DNA of 64,000 bases from the NCBI GenBank assembly GCA_949710005.1, contig OX453274.1, positions 26,058,740-26,122,739 of the forward strand, written 5' to 3'. Source of the stretch: Ricordea florida. Taxonomy: Eukaryota; Cnidaria; Anthozoa; Corallimorpharia; Ricordeidae. This document shows positions 1 to 10,113 of this stretch, in pieces. The first letter of the stretch is position 1, and the number at the start of each line of letters is the position of its first letter. A program made the translations under genes and the position numbers. The notes beneath the pieces are model-generated. The model saw nothing but the letters and a program-made list of their open reading frames with translations. It did not search any database and was not told where the DNA came from.

Positions 1-679
1 CTAACGGAATTGTTTTTAACAACTTTCTTTGCTCGCGTTCTTTCAAAATGCGAAGTAGGTTGAAATTTTCCGTTTTCAGACCATTCCAGATATAGTTCGC
101 AGAGCCAGAATTAATGGATGAAAAGATTTGTTCCCTACAGGATTGGAGCTCTCGTTGTAGACAATCGACTTTGTTCCGCGAGGCTAGTAAGACAGCAACG
201 CAATTACTTAATTCCACGGTAGCACAAGCAGCACGTGTCTGGGACAAACAACGCAAAGACAGCAACGCAAAGTTCCCTTGACGTTCGTTGGAGTGAAAGC
301 TTACAAAGCTTCACGAGGTCAACATCATCGACGTTGAGTGCCAAATTAAAATTCAAACTAAAACCAGCCGGGATAACATTGTTATCCAAGCAGTTCTTAA
401 GAAAAGTACAATGGTGTTGGTATCTGGACAGTTTGTCCCAGACACGTGCTGCTTGTGCTACCGTGGAATTAAGTAATTGCGTTGCTGTCTTACTAGCCTC
501 GCGGAACAAAGTCGATTGTCTACAACGAGAGCTCCAATCCTGTAGGGAACAAATCTTTTCATCCATTAATTCTGGCTCTGCGAACTATATCTGGAATGGT
601 CTGAAAACGGAAAATTTCAACCTACTTCGCATTTTGAAAGAACGCGAGCAAAGAAAGTTGTTAAAAACAATTCCGTTAG
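1..679. repeat. Inverted repeat at the 5' end of the Penelope element
   Basis: Bases 1-249 are the reverse complement of 431-679 (paired positions sum to 680), with about 181 bp between the arms. The right arm is the sense 5' coding part of the element; the left arm is an inverted copy of it. This gives a large foldback and explains the antisense open frame at 204-566. Confidence 0.92.
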
Positions 680-3105
680 ATCAGGAATTACTTTCATCCA
701 GTAACACCATAGATCCACCCACTATAACTGCCACACAAAACCGTCGTTTCCACGGGTTACACAGGCTACTGAGGAAACGTAAACTTTTTCGTCGAAAGCG
801 CAGGAGGCCTGTTACAACGACTGCTAACGATTCACATCAGTTGGATCCCATCAACCTTTCAAGCCAGTCCATCAATCATGACCAAACCAATCTACTCAAG
901 AAAGGACCATCTTTCTGCCCCATGCCAAAAGATGTTGATTGGCAGCGTGTATATGATGATTTGGAAGCTTTTGAAGCCCGCTTGCGGACAGCAGTATTTT
1001 TCATTGAAGGCAATCATGAGGATAGCCAAGAACCACCTAGTCACCTTCCTCAAGTTCCAAAGGAAAAGAAATGGAAGCCACCGCCATCAAGGTATCCAGA
1101 ACTTGAACTTTTTCTAGCTAGCGTTAGGCGTGATTTGATAAACCCTCGTAACATTAAATCAGCTAGAGATAATTTAACCAAAGGGGAACGGGTAGCGTTA
1201 AAGCAATTTAGAAATTCTGATGTAGTAATTCGTATACAAGATAAGGGTTCTCGTTTCGTCTTAATTGATAAAGGGGAATACGAAGATAAAATGTTTGGCC
1301 AGCTTCATAACCAGCTCCATTATAAATCCTTACAGGAAGATCCTACATATAGGCATTTAGCTGTAGTTCAGAGTTGGTGCAACAAATGGGTCAGAAAAGG
1401 TGAAATTTCAGACCAATTAGCTAATTGGATAATTAACAAAAAAGCCAAACCAGGGGTCGCCTTCGGTAATATTAAAACCCACAAAGCAGGGAACCCACTC
1501 AGGCTCATCACATCGTGTTGTGGTACGGCTATAGAAAATCTTTCAGCCTTCAGTGAATTTTACTTGCAACCGTTGGCTCGTAAGTTGCCATCTTTCATCA
1601 AGGATACGACCGATTTACTTAACAGAATTGAGGATCTTAATAGGAGTGGCCCTTTCCCCGAAGGCACCCTTTTAGTTTCTTGGGATGTTGTGTCAATGTT
1701 CCCCAACATAGATAATCAACTCGGTCTTACTGCAGTCAAGAAGGCACTGAATGCTAGAGAAAACCAGCTTCCATCCACTAATTGCATTTTAGAAGCAGTA
1801 GAAATTTGTTTGAAGAGCAATCACTCGGTTTTTAAGGAAAACTTTTTCCTACAAATTCATGGCACAGCCATGGGCCCAAAGAACGCCTGTAGTTACGCGG
1901 ATCTTGCCATGGGGGAAATAGATTATCAAGCTAAATTTTCTGGCCCCATAAAGCCGGCCTTATGGTGGCGATACCGTGACGATGTTTTTGATCTCTGGCA
2001 ACAAGGCCTCCCTGCACTGCATGAGTTTACTGACTTTATAAATTCTCTATATCCTACCATTCAATTTGAATTAGTTTTTTCTGAAAGCGAGCTTCACGTG
2101 CTAGATTTAACTCTACATCTCGTCGGGGGTTTCATTCAGACAGACGTTTATTCAAAGCCAACTGATAGCCACTTGTATCTTCCACCATCAAGTGCTCACC
2201 CCAAACACGTTTTCAAGGCTATCCCTTATGGCGTAGCAACTAGGTTACAGAGAAACTGCTCTGAACAAGTATTTCTTGCCGAGAGAACAACTGAATACAA
2301 GGGTTATCTAGTCAATCAGGGTTATCCCACAAAACTAGTGGAAGATCAATTTTCTAAAGCCTTAACTACATCTAGAACTGACTTACTTAGAACTCGTGCC
2401 AAAGCTAAGAAGAAATTGTTTCCATTTGTAACAACATTTAATCCAAATTTACCTGATGTTGGTCGCATCATCAGAAAACACCTAGGTATTTTGGAATCCA
2501 ACCCCAAATTAAAAGAATTTTTCCCGCCAAATTCCATCATAGCCTCTTTTCGAAGATCTAAAAACCTTAAGGAATTGTTAGCGCCATCTCGTTATGGCTC
2601 TAACATTAAAGTTGAAGAGGCTATTGAGGTTAGGGATTGCTTCAAATGCAAAAGAACAAGATGTGATCTCTGTTGCAATTACTTTGTCGAATCAAATTCT
2701 TTCCAAAGTTTTCAAACAGGCAAGAGCTATAAGATACGATCGAAACTTTCTTGTGATTCAAAAAATGTCATTTATTTGGCTTCGTGTAAGAAATGTAACT
2801 TACAATACATTGGTTCTACAACAACAGATTTTAGAGTTAGATTTCGCAACCACAAGTCTGCCATGCTGACCAAGAAAAAGACTTGTGAGGTAGCGGTTCA
2901 TTTCAACAGAACACCGCACGACTTAAACGATTTTTCTTTCCAGTGTATTGATCAAGTGCAGATAAATGCTAACAATACAAGTAACATCGAAAAGCTTTTA
3001 ATCACTAAAGAAGCATATTGGAGCGCACAGTTGTTCTCTCTGGCACCTTTTGGCTTGAATAAACGTCAGGAATTCCACTCGAAAAAAAGAATAAACTACA
3101 ACTAG
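235..3105 (+). CDS. Penelope-like reverse transcriptase with C-terminal GIY-YIG endonuclease
   Basis: The frame is open for 956 codons with no internal stop. Visible order: a Penelope N-terminal block (PMPKDVDW, about residues 228-235), RT motif A (WDVVSMFPNI, catalytic Asp at 484), motif B (GTAMGPKNACSYADLAMG), the polymerase box YRDD at 580-583, the VYSKPTDSHLYL block, a Cys-rich linker (CFKCKRTRCDLCC) and a GIY-YIG nuclease (VIYLASC at about 845-851, QYIGST at about 858-863, then RFRNH). The protein would copy its RNA onto a nicked target. The frame opens with GTG, and its first five codons lie inside the inverted 5' arm, so this is not a natural start. The first in-frame ATG is far downstream, near residue 229. 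The copy is probably a recent insertion with an intact catalytic core but no proper N-terminus or promoter. Confidence 0.9.
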   Translation: MSGTNNAKTATQSSLDVRWSESLQSFTRSTSSTLSAKLKFKLKPAGITLLSKQFLRKVQWCWYLDSLSQTRAACATVELSNCVAVLLASRNKVDCLQRELQSCREQIFSSINSGSANYIWNGLKTENFNLLRILKEREQRKLLKTIPLDQELLSSSNTIDPPTITATQNRRFHGLHRLLRKRKLFRRKRRRPVTTTANDSHQLDPINLSSQSINHDQTNLLKKGPSFCPMPKDVDWQRVYDDLEAFEARLRTAVFFIEGNHEDSQEPPSHLPQVPKEKKWKPPPSRYPELELFLASVRRDLINPRNIKSARDNLTKGERVALKQFRNSDVVIRIQDKGSRFVLIDKGEYEDKMFGQLHNQLHYKSLQEDPTYRHLAVVQSWCNKWVRKGEISDQLANWIINKKAKPGVAFGNIKTHKAGNPLRLITSCCGTAIENLSAFSEFYLQPLARKLPSFIKDTTDLLNRIEDLNRSGPFPEGTLLVSWDVVSMFPNIDNQLGLTAVKKALNARENQLPSTNCILEAVEICLKSNHSVFKENFFLQIHGTAMGPKNACSYADLAMGEIDYQAKFSGPIKPALWWRYRDDVFDLWQQGLPALHEFTDFINSLYPTIQFELVFSESELHVLDLTLHLVGGFIQTDVYSKPTDSHLYLPPSSAHPKHVFKAIPYGVATRLQRNCSEQVFLAERTTEYKGYLVNQGYPTKLVEDQFSKALTTSRTDLLRTRAKAKKKLFPFVTTFNPNLPDVGRIIRKHLGILESNPKLKEFFPPNSIIASFRRSKNLKELLAPSRYGSNIKVEEAIEVRDCFKCKRTRCDLCCNYFVESNSFQSFQTGKSYKIRSKLSCDSKNVIYLASCKKCNLQYIGSTTTDFRVRFRNHKSAMLTKKKTCEVAVHFNRTPHDLNDFSFQCIDQVQINANNTSNIEKLLITKEAYWSAQLFSLAPFGLNKRQEFHSKKRINYN

Positions 3106-3659
3106 CATAAAAATAACTTGCTAATTTGGCGGTTATCTTAGTTCAGGTGTTCAAAGGCCCTGACCTTGGATCTTGTTAGCTTTGTTAGTGCAAGGTTTTC
3201 TCAGGGGCCCCCATCGGGGAATTTATTACATTATTGTTGTTTAAGGGCCCTGTTCAGGGCGCCTGTTGTGCCTTGCCGCGGCATAGCTTCAAGGGCTTTG
3301 TTTGGGGTTTTTATTACAAGCTTTTCCTAGGATGGCCTTTTATGAATACTGTGAATATTTTACATGCGGGTCCCTTCACACTTTTGGCTGACTTGACGAA
3401 TCATGTTATAGTTTTTTAACATTAATCTTTTTGTTTTATATCCGATTATTTATTCATATTTGGTTTGCGTTTCTTGAGTTTTGTATCGCATTGTCATAGT
3501 TTCTCGCTTAGTAATCACCGATTGTTTATCATTGGTTAATTTTTTCATTTTCATGTGTTACCACGCCCTGTTATGTAATCATCTTTGTTATATTATGTCA
3601 TCTTTTATACTGTAAACCTATTTAAGGACATTGTAATTTCTTATTCACTTGCACTGCAA
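3106..3659 (+). other. 3' untranslated part of the Penelope element
   Basis: T-rich, non-coding sequence between the RT stop codon and the hammerhead core. A short open frame at 3234-3419 has no recognisable domain and no coding character. Nothing else is supported here. Confidence 0.55.
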
Positions 3660-3686
3660 CTGATGAAGGTCATTGACCGAAACGTC
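3660..3686 (+). ncRNA. Hammerhead ribozyme core in the Penelope 3' tail
   Basis: The catalytic core is visible in order: CTGATGA (3660-3666), an A, stem II GGTC/GACC closing a 3-nt ATT loop (3668-3678), GAAAC (3679-3683), then GTC, the expected cleavage triplet. Helix III would be only the short AC/GT pairing, and no strong stem I is evident in the immediate flanks. This minimal form fits hammerheads known from Penelope-like elements, thought to act as dimers. A second core of the same layout lies at 47026-47052 on the other strand. Activity is inferred, not shown. Confidence 0.72.
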
Positions 3687-3878
3687 TATTTTTATTAAAT
3701 TTTTAAACTTTTTTTAGATTTTTTACTGTATATATATATATTTTTTTTTTTTTCGCTCGAAGTTGTCCGTCCTCGTGTTCCACAATTGCCTACAAATTTC
3801 ATTACTCGAGGTTTGGACTACGAATCCTTTTGGATCCTTCTGGCGTGTGGCATCCCTGTTGGCTCGAAGCATCATAAC

Positions 3879-3882
<4 letters not shown>

Positions 3883-3915
<33 letters not shown>
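3883..3915. repeat. (TA)n tract at the Penelope 3' boundary
   Basis: Pure TA dinucleotide run directly after the element tail. The Penelope fragment at 46951-47272 is also flanked by (TA)n, and there the other copy of the same region (37231-37256) shows the tract was already present before insertion. Confidence 0.9.
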
Positions 3916-3917
<2 letters not shown>

Positions 3918-4785
3918 GTGTGTGTGTTCTGACAATTGAAGCCTTTAAGTAGAGGTAATACGATGAGGGTTTTGGTGCCGGGCATCATGGGTAATGATGA
4001 AGTGGTGTAATTATAAAGAAGATTTTGGCACGTGGAATTCACTTGGGTTTGAGAACCAACCATGTGCATTTAGCTGTTATAAAATAACCTTTTTGGTTTT
4101 AAAATCCTAATTGTGTTAACACTGTGAAGCCCCCTGAGATGGGCCATGGGTTTTACCCCGATTTTCAGTCATTTTTTTCATAATGTTTTTCATTTGTATT
4201 TTTTTTAATTCATTTAATTTATCTATTTGTTTATTTATTTCATTTCATGTTTTTGGCCTAAGAGGTGTTACTGGCCTTCCTGACTCTTGCCAGCTCTGCA
4301 AGTCCCGGATTTGCAACAAAACGTAATTGCTGGTTTCTTGCATCTTTTCCTTCTGAAGGTGGACGTGAAGGTGAAATATGTTTACTTTATATGAGGGTTA
4401 CATATGGCGTAAAAGAAAGTCCTGAATGTACGTATGTTTGTTCACGGCATATGTCAAAATGTGTCGGGTTGGTTCTCGGCAGACATCTAAAAGCATCTAA
4501 AAGCAAACATGTTTGCTTTACACTACCGTGTTATTTGTTGTGTAGTGGAAATAAAATATGGCATTTGAAAGCGTTAAAATATCCGTTATGATCCAGAAAT
4601 ACATACCTTAGACCAACAAAATGAACCTCAAATCTCGTTACAATCTCCGAAATACTAGCGTAAATCACTTCTCAGGCATTATGCGAACGATCCGTCACCT
4701 TTCAAATCACAATAATTAACTACTGAGTGTAATACGAAGAGAGATAAGTGAAGAAACCAGCTTACTAATTACTAACAACACCTAC
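3916..4785. other. Intron or flanking DNA downstream of Ig exon A
   Basis: AT-rich sequence left of exon A, which is the 3' side of the minus-strand gene. The 4265-4591 and 3872-4069 open frames show no domain or splice support. No further Ig exon, stop exon or polyadenylation context could be supported. Confidence 0.4.
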
Positions 4786-5031
4786 ATTGTACAATAACGA
4801 AGAGAGTGCCACTAGCATTGCCAACACTGTTGAATGCCTCACACTTGTATTCGCCAGCATCAGTTCCATTGACATCTTTAATGTACCATGTCTTTTCATC
4901 TCCTGTTTCACCGCTGTCGACTTTGGTCCACCGGACGGTTGGTTCAGGATTACCAGAAGCATCACAGAGTAGAGTCACATTGTCTCCCTTGGTCAAACTT
5001 TTGTTTGTTAGTTCAGCAATGAATGAGGCAT
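4786..5031 (-). CDS. Ig-like domain exon A (I-set type)
   Basis: Read on the minus strand, the exon lies between an acceptor (tttgcag, boundary at 5031) and a donor (T|gtaggt, boundary at 4786). It is 246 nt, phase 1 at both ends. It encodes one complete Ig domain: GDNVTLLCDASG with the first cysteine, VRWTK with the core tryptophan, and DAGEYKCEAFNSVGNAS with the tyrosine corner and second cysteine. Several N-x-S/T sequons suggest an extracellular, glycosylated domain. It is the most downstream Ig exon seen, outside the tandem array. Family knowledge places such domains in adhesion or receptor proteins; the gene could not be identified further. Confidence 0.85.
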
Positions 5032-5520
5032 CTGCAAACACCACGATCAAGACAATGTCAAATGTAAGCATCAGAGAGAATTTCTTTTACAGTTTGTCTA
5101 TTCCATAGTATTCCCCCAGACATGTATATCCTGTACAACCGACGTTTAAGGGGAAGGAGAAGAGGGTTTGAGTGCAAGGAGCTTGAGCGTTTAGTTCGAG
5201 GCCAGGGAAAAGGGAACCCTCTTTCTCCCCGCCCTTCTGCTTCCTGTCCGCGGGTTTCAGGTTCTAACTTCTTCCACTCGAACTCTCTTTCTCTCCCTTC
5301 CTCTGAACTCCGCCTATGCAGACGTTTTCCGTGGCGTGTGCCACACCCTTCCGAAAACGGCAAAACAATACAGTGTCCTTGAGGTAATAACTGCCGCAAT
5401 TCTAATCAACTTTTTTTCTTTTAAACTGGAATTAAACATTGTGAGAAACGGTACTATACTGACCACTTCCAGGATTTAAAGTACACTGCAAGGTTGAAGT
5501 CTTCGATTTTATACACTTAC
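5032..5520 (-). other. Intron between Ig exons B and A
   Basis: Contains a purine/pyrimidine-rich patch at about 5145-5360 that leaves both strands open (5122-5382 plus, 5058-5399 minus) without recognisable protein. No repeat family was assigned. Confidence 0.5.
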
Positions 5521-5766
5521 ACTTAACAGTAATGTTCAAAGTGTCAGTGATACTTCCACACTCATTGCTTGCATGGCATCTGTATTGCCCAGTCTGATTT
5601 CGTAGGATGTTTGGGATGAACAAGGGATTTTCGTCCTTTACTTCATTGCCTGCAGTGGTCCAGGTCACGGAAGGTAGGGGAGTTCCAGATACATCACAGG
5701 TCAGTGATATATTAGCACCTTCAACAACATCCTGGTCAAGAAGGGGGGTGTTAAAGGTCGGTCCCA
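5521..5766 (-). CDS. Ig-like domain exon B (I-set type)
   Basis: 246 nt on the minus strand, acceptor ctaccaag before 5766 and a consensus donor gtaagt after 5521, phase 1-1. The Ig fold is complete: EGANISLTCDVSG, VTWTTAG, and TGQYRCHASNECGS with both cysteines and the tryptophan. Exon B belongs to the same sequence type as A, D and F (motif NECG shared with D and F). It is the last Ig exon before the tandem array in transcript order and is present once. Confidence 0.86.
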
Positions 5767-6250
5767 CTTGGTAGGAGGAAAAAAGTAAGAAAGAAGCAAG
5801 ACATTCAATATATTCCATAGGCAGTCATCAATATAGGTTTTTTGTTGACATTATGTCTCCTTTTTGGTTGTTGGGTGATTTTGGTAATGCGTTCTAACAA
5901 TCCGATCAACAACGGGATAGGTTCGCTTTCCGCCATGTTGAATGGACAGAAGAGAAAGACTGGTGAAAAATCTGCGTCGATTACCGCCGAACTTTCTTCG
6001 GGTTTTCCACATGGTTGACTTGAAATCATTTTCTCTTGTACGATGGCTGAAAGAAAGCACATCGCGGGCAAAATAGAATCTTCATTTAATAAGAGGTTAT
6101 TTGTTACTTGTGATATCCGTAACCTGGTAAAAAAAGTTGATAAATAGAGAAAATGCTTGAAATCGCATTTTCGCGCTTCCAGATGTCAGACGTTTCTAGG
6201 AAAGCATGCCCCCAGACCCCACTTGAAGAGGGGACCAGAGTCCCCTGAAA
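5767..6250 (-). other. Intron between C1 and B, up to the array boundary
   Basis: Single-copy intron sequence. At 6250/6251 it meets the left end of the tandem array: bases from 6251 rightward recur in every unit, bases left of it do not. Short open frames at 5805-6071 are overlapping and unsupported. Confidence 0.55.
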
Positions 6251-6380
6251 GTCATAGCCGCCTACTTATGTCCTAATGTAGGCCTACTTCGAAATTAACG
6301 AAATTAATGAAATCCCTGTACATGTAATAACAGCAAGCAAGAATTCTTCTCAACGTCTTCAGCCATGATTGTTAGCGTAC

Positions 6381-6650
6381 CATTAACTGTTAAGGTGACA
6401 TTGTCACTTTCAGCGGTCCCCACAGAGTTGTTTGCTTCACATCTGTACTGGAAGTCCCCAGGTGACGACATTGCCAGGATCCAGACTTCAGGAGTTGCCT
6501 GTGCGTCAGCCACCACGACATTGTCTTTATATAGCGTAAAGGTTGGTGCTGGGTTGCCATCTGCTGTGCATGTAAAGTTCACCGTAGCATCCTGACAGGT
6601 TTTCAGACTTGCTGCAACATTGGTCATCAACTGTACATTTTCAGGCTGGT
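6381..6650 (-). CDS. Ig-like domain exon C1
   Basis: 270 nt, phase 1-1; acceptor ttacttacag before 6650, donor G|gtacgc after 6381 (weaker than the other donors). It encodes 90 residues of one Ig domain: ATVNFTCTADGNPAP, FTLYKDN (a Leu-Tyr where D-type domains have Trp), and DFQYRCEANNSVGTAES, ending in LTVNG split over the junction. Both cysteines are present. C and E form one sequence type; A, B, D and F form the other. The cassette therefore alternates two domain types, suggesting an older two-domain repeat inside the four-domain cassette. Confidence 0.85.
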
Positions 6651-7242
6651 CTGTAAGTAAAAGCACATTGCTTAGTAAAAAATACTATTCCCGACCACAT
6701 AAGTTGGGCTTTTTTATCAAACAGTCTCTCGCAATTACGGTCTAGAAAGAAAGGCAGGCAAGACATCGCGTGTGAGCTGTGAGAACACAAGAGTGCTAGA
6801 AGAACCACTTTGATATCCAATATGCTCATTCAGACTACTGCAAATAAAATCTGTTGTGCCATAAGCCATTCGTCTAGAATGCAAGTGAGGCAATGAGAGG
6901 CATTGCTCGTGACCCATATTGGGGTTAGAACGCTGTACTAAGAGCAAGACTCCTAGCATACATTTTTCCGGACAGTTGTAATTCATCTGACTTTTACAAT
7001 CAACAGAAAACGCCCTAAAGTACGTTTTGAAAATTTGACCTATGATTCTCCAAGGAATACATGGCTTCTGCCAGTGAGACTTTTGACATATGCTGTTATT
7101 CACTGCTTTACTCAGTTACATATCCAAAAGCGCCATCCGCCTTATGGAAAGAAACGAAAACTATGTTTATCACAATTGAACCACCCAGACTAGCAACACT
7201 GCACGGAAAAATTATGAAAAGAGAAAGTACATAAGGACTCAC
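6651..7242 (-). other. Intron between D1 and C1
   Basis: About 590 bp, present in every unit. The open frames at 6641-6829 and 6735-7103 are conserved only because the copies are near-identical; no domain is visible. U2-U4 carry a 6-bp insertion (aagtat) in this intron. Confidence 0.55.
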
Positions 7243-7491
7243 AGAGTACGGTAATGGTCGATGTTAAACTGTCAGTGCCACATTCATTGGTTGCTTCACA
7301 CTTGTAATCGCCAGCCTGGCTGCGGTTAATATTCTGTATGAACAACGTCTTGTTGCTAGTGCTCTCACTGCTGACCAGGTTGGTCCATGTGATATTTGGT
7401 TCAGGAATCCCAGATGCATTGCAGTAAAGAGTCACATCGTCACCTTCTTTTAGCTCAAGATCGCCAGGATGTTCCACAACAGAAGGAGCAA
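7243..7491 (-). CDS. Ig-like domain exon D1
   Basis: 249 nt, phase 1-1; acceptor cttgtag before 7491, strong donor T|gtgagt after 7243. It encodes 83 residues with GDDVTLYCNASG (first cysteine), ITWTN (tryptophan) and QAGDYKCEATNECGTDS (tyrosine corner, second cysteine). Four N-x-S/T sequons (NAS, NIT, NKT, NRS) predict heavy N-glycosylation of an extracellular domain. Its length of 249 nt is the length F would have without its deletion. Confidence 0.87.
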
Positions 7492-9385
7492 CTACAAGTA
7501 ATGAATAAGAGACATTGAATTTAAGGGTTTTTGATAGCAAAAGGGGGATATTTAGAAGCCAATACTTGGATTGAATGCATCTGACAAAAATTTGGAGCAC
7601 CCTGTCCCTCCACTTACCCTTTACTTTCGCATATTTATGTTGCCTGTCAACTCTCGCTTTCCGTGAGTCCTTATTGAAATTCACTGGATACCGACATCGC
7701 ATTAATACCTTTTATCACAAAACTGCTTCTTAGAGACAACACCCTACATACCATTCAAAACTCAATGCTTTACCATTTGTATATTAACTTGTAACTCAAT
7801 GATGAAAACAATGGGTGTATCTGAAGTCATTCCACGCAGTGAGCAGAATTGAATTAAAATAACTTTACAGAAGGACATGCAACACAACAGGATGCCGTGT
7901 TTGTAACAACTCAATGACTGTGTTACGAGATGATACGATAACAGGTTAACGTTAGTTGCTCGCAGAAAAGGCTTTCCATTGGTGGCTATGACTACACAAC
8001 TGCAGCATAAGCTGTATGGTATGGCACATTCCACAAAGCATATAACTATGTCTAATTCATTTCATGCATATCGATAGCTGTAATATATAATCATTGATCA
8101 TATTTGTAATTACATTTAATACATATTGCAATGAATTCAACGAAATTAGAACCCCACAGAAGGGCAAGTAGCACAAATAAACGCAATCACTGATCAAAAC
8201 AACAGTTGTTAAACAGCTGAAGAACATGAGAATATAACACAGCGCCTCATATTAATACGCTTTTCATTGCTACCTTGGACAACTTTATCTAGGCTACAGT
8301 ACATTTAGTAATGCATGCAAAATTTCTTTTATTTACTTAATACACTTGTATTGGCAATAACTACATGCACACTTATAACAATTACTCCACGTAATCGAGT
8401 CGTAGCGCCGAGTTAGCTATAGTTGAGGTACGAAGAAATCGAGTGGAAGAATTGTTTCATTATATCTCTAAATAATCGACTGTGAGAAATTGGAACTAGT
8501 TTGCACGACAAGAATTGACTTATTTGTTGTTTTGTCAACAGAACAACGTTCTTGTGGAGCCGACATGTTCAGTCGGCCCAGTGTATAACAAAGTTTTAAA
8601 CTCAAGTCCGGCTCGTTCTTAAACATCTCTCTCATGTACTTGTCAATTTTTTTCGAGTTAGCGAACCAGTCTGAAATTGTTTTAAAAAAATTCACAGGAA
8701 AAAGTAAGCAGACAAGTGACAAAGACGCAGTTTACGGGCTCCACGGATGTTTCAAAATGTCGGCTGTTTGTAAGAGTTTCACTTTAGTTCGTAATAAACA
8801 ATTAAAATCGTGTCAATTTCGTTGCATAATTTGCTCACTTACAGCTGTAAAATTTTATCTCATATTTATTTGCTTCTGTAGTATCTCTTGATGTAATCTT
8901 TTCAAGCTAGACTTCAATTTCTCCTCGTCTAATTCAAGAAATCTCTCCTCTATGTTTGCCGTTTTCTGTACTAACGGGATATTAGTTGATAGGTTGTACA
9001 TGTAATAAAACAGAATATACAAGTTTTATAATTATGCGTAACTTGATCAATTGTAAGCCGTACCACGATCAGAATCACATGCAAATTTAAAGTAACCTGC
9101 TGTTGAGAAATATTTAATGTACATTCATGTACCCATATAGCACAAAATAAGGCTTTACTAAGACATATCGAGAACGTTGATGCTGCATTAAAGTCGAGCC
9201 AAATAAAACAATAATACGATTGTATCCTCGTGTGTGTAGTAATACAGAGTGAATTTAACATCAATATCCAACATACAAAGGAGAAAAATCATCTCAATAA
9301 AACATTAACTCATCTTTAGATTTTTTACAGAGTCAAACTCAATCCATGCATTCCATAGATGGTGTTAGCTCCTTCTGTCACTCAC
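7492..9385 (-). other. Long intron between E1 and D1
   Basis: About 1.9 kb with no Ig exon. It is the site where the Helentron-like element beta' is inserted in U5 and U6 (empty site here near 8115). Otherwise AT-rich; one conserved unknown open segment lies at 8468-8722. Confidence 0.5.
8468..8722 (-). other. Possible coding fragment of unknown origin in the E-D intron
   Basis: An 84-codon minus-strand frame whose composition looks protein-like (DWFANSKKIDKYMREMF, then LCYTLGRLNMS), unlike the surrounding AT-rich DNA. Identical copies sit at 16408-16662, 23123-23377, 29838-30092, 39540-39794 and 49580-49834. No domain was recognised and no splice sites fit the Ig reading phase. It could be a captured gene fragment or an old repeat. 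Confidence 0.25.
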
Positions 9386-9643
9386 CATTGACCATAAGAG
9401 TGAAGGCTTTCGCTGCAGTGCCGGCGGTTTTGTCGGCCACGCATCTAAATGCAATCTCTCCCTCGACTGTCAATGTTTCAATCCAGAAGCCTGGCCTTAC
9501 TTCACTCAAAAGCATGTCATTATGATACAGTACTACAGCTGCGGCCGGATTCGCCTGTGCAGTGCAGTTAATAGCTACTACTGTCCCACGGAAAGTTTTA
9601 AGGTCTGTTAGAACGGTTGTTAACTTGATGTCCTCTTGTTTGT
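9386..9643 (-). CDS. Ig-like domain exon E1 (cysteine form)
   Basis: 258 nt, phase 1-1; acceptor cattaacag before 9643, donor G|gtgagt after 9386. It encodes 86 residues: GTVVAINCTAQANPAA (first cysteine at exon residue 27), VVLYHND, and IAFRCVADKTAGTAA (second cysteine), ending LMVNG. It is of the same type as C. U1, U5 and U6 keep this cysteine; U2-U4 do not. Confidence 0.84.
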
Positions 9644-9692
9644 CTGTTAATGAATACATCTTCAACTAAGGGATAGTTGATGTGGCATTATG

Positions 9693-9811
9693 TAATAGAT
9701 AATTACTGAGGCGAGCAGCATTATTGGATATAATGCAGGCAGCTGAGGCCGCAGGCCGAAGCTGTCTGCATTATATCCAATAATGCTGCGAGCCGAAGTA
9801 ATTATCTATTA
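9693..9811. repeat. Foldback MITE-like palindrome
   Basis: TAATAGATAATTACT at 9693-9707 is inverted at 9797-9811, and pairing continues inward through GCAGCATTATTGGATATAAT and its complement to a short centre near 9750. The whole segment would form one long hairpin. Confidence 0.82.
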
Positions 9812-10113
9812 TAATTACTGATCGTCGTCCAAACCCATTGTTTTCTGTCTGCAATTATATCATCGAATGTCACCCTCCTTTTGTATTTCTGTGGAAAACA
9901 ATAAGTTAAACAATTCATGGCGTTCAATCGATACTTTTTATTCAACGTAACTGCCACATTAGCTATTGTTTTCATGAGCATAACTTGACATGTACGTGTG
10001 AAAAATGCAACCAGAAACGAGTTATTGGCTGTTTGTTTGTCAAGGTAGATTCAATTTGCATATTGCTCGACAAACACAGTTCTTTCTGAAAGTCAACTCG
10101 TTGTTTGGAATGA

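Larger units (their letters stand above)
1..3881 (+). mobile_element. Penelope-like retroelement (GIY-YIG type), foldback 5' end
   Basis: The segment holds an RT plus GIY-YIG reading frame (235-3105), a 3' region with a hammerhead-ribozyme core (3660-3686), about 195 bp of tail, and then a (TA)n tract. The tail (3760-3880) is recognisably similar to the tail of a second Penelope fragment at 47115-47272; both carry a GAAGTTGTCCGTCCT block and both run into (TA)n. The left end is not a normal 5' end: bases 1-249 are the reverse complement of 431-679, so the copy is 5'-truncated and folded back. The true left boundary may lie outside the window. Penelope-like elements prime on target DNA and carry pseudo-LTRs rather than true LTRs; that is family knowledge. 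Confidence 0.88.

Noticed and set aside
204..566. 120-codon minus-strand frame at the window start
   Set aside because: It lies within the inverted repeat of the Penelope element and reads the RT N-terminal region backwards.
5150..5360. Possible tRNA-derived SINE (a TTCGAGGCC box-B-like match near 5197)
   Set aside because: No matching A box at proper spacing, no tail and no second copy in the window.
6365..6595. Plus-strand frame opposite exon C (and equivalents 4806-5108, 11085-11555)
   Set aside because: Shadows of the Ig exons; the minus strand has the Ig motifs and splice sites.
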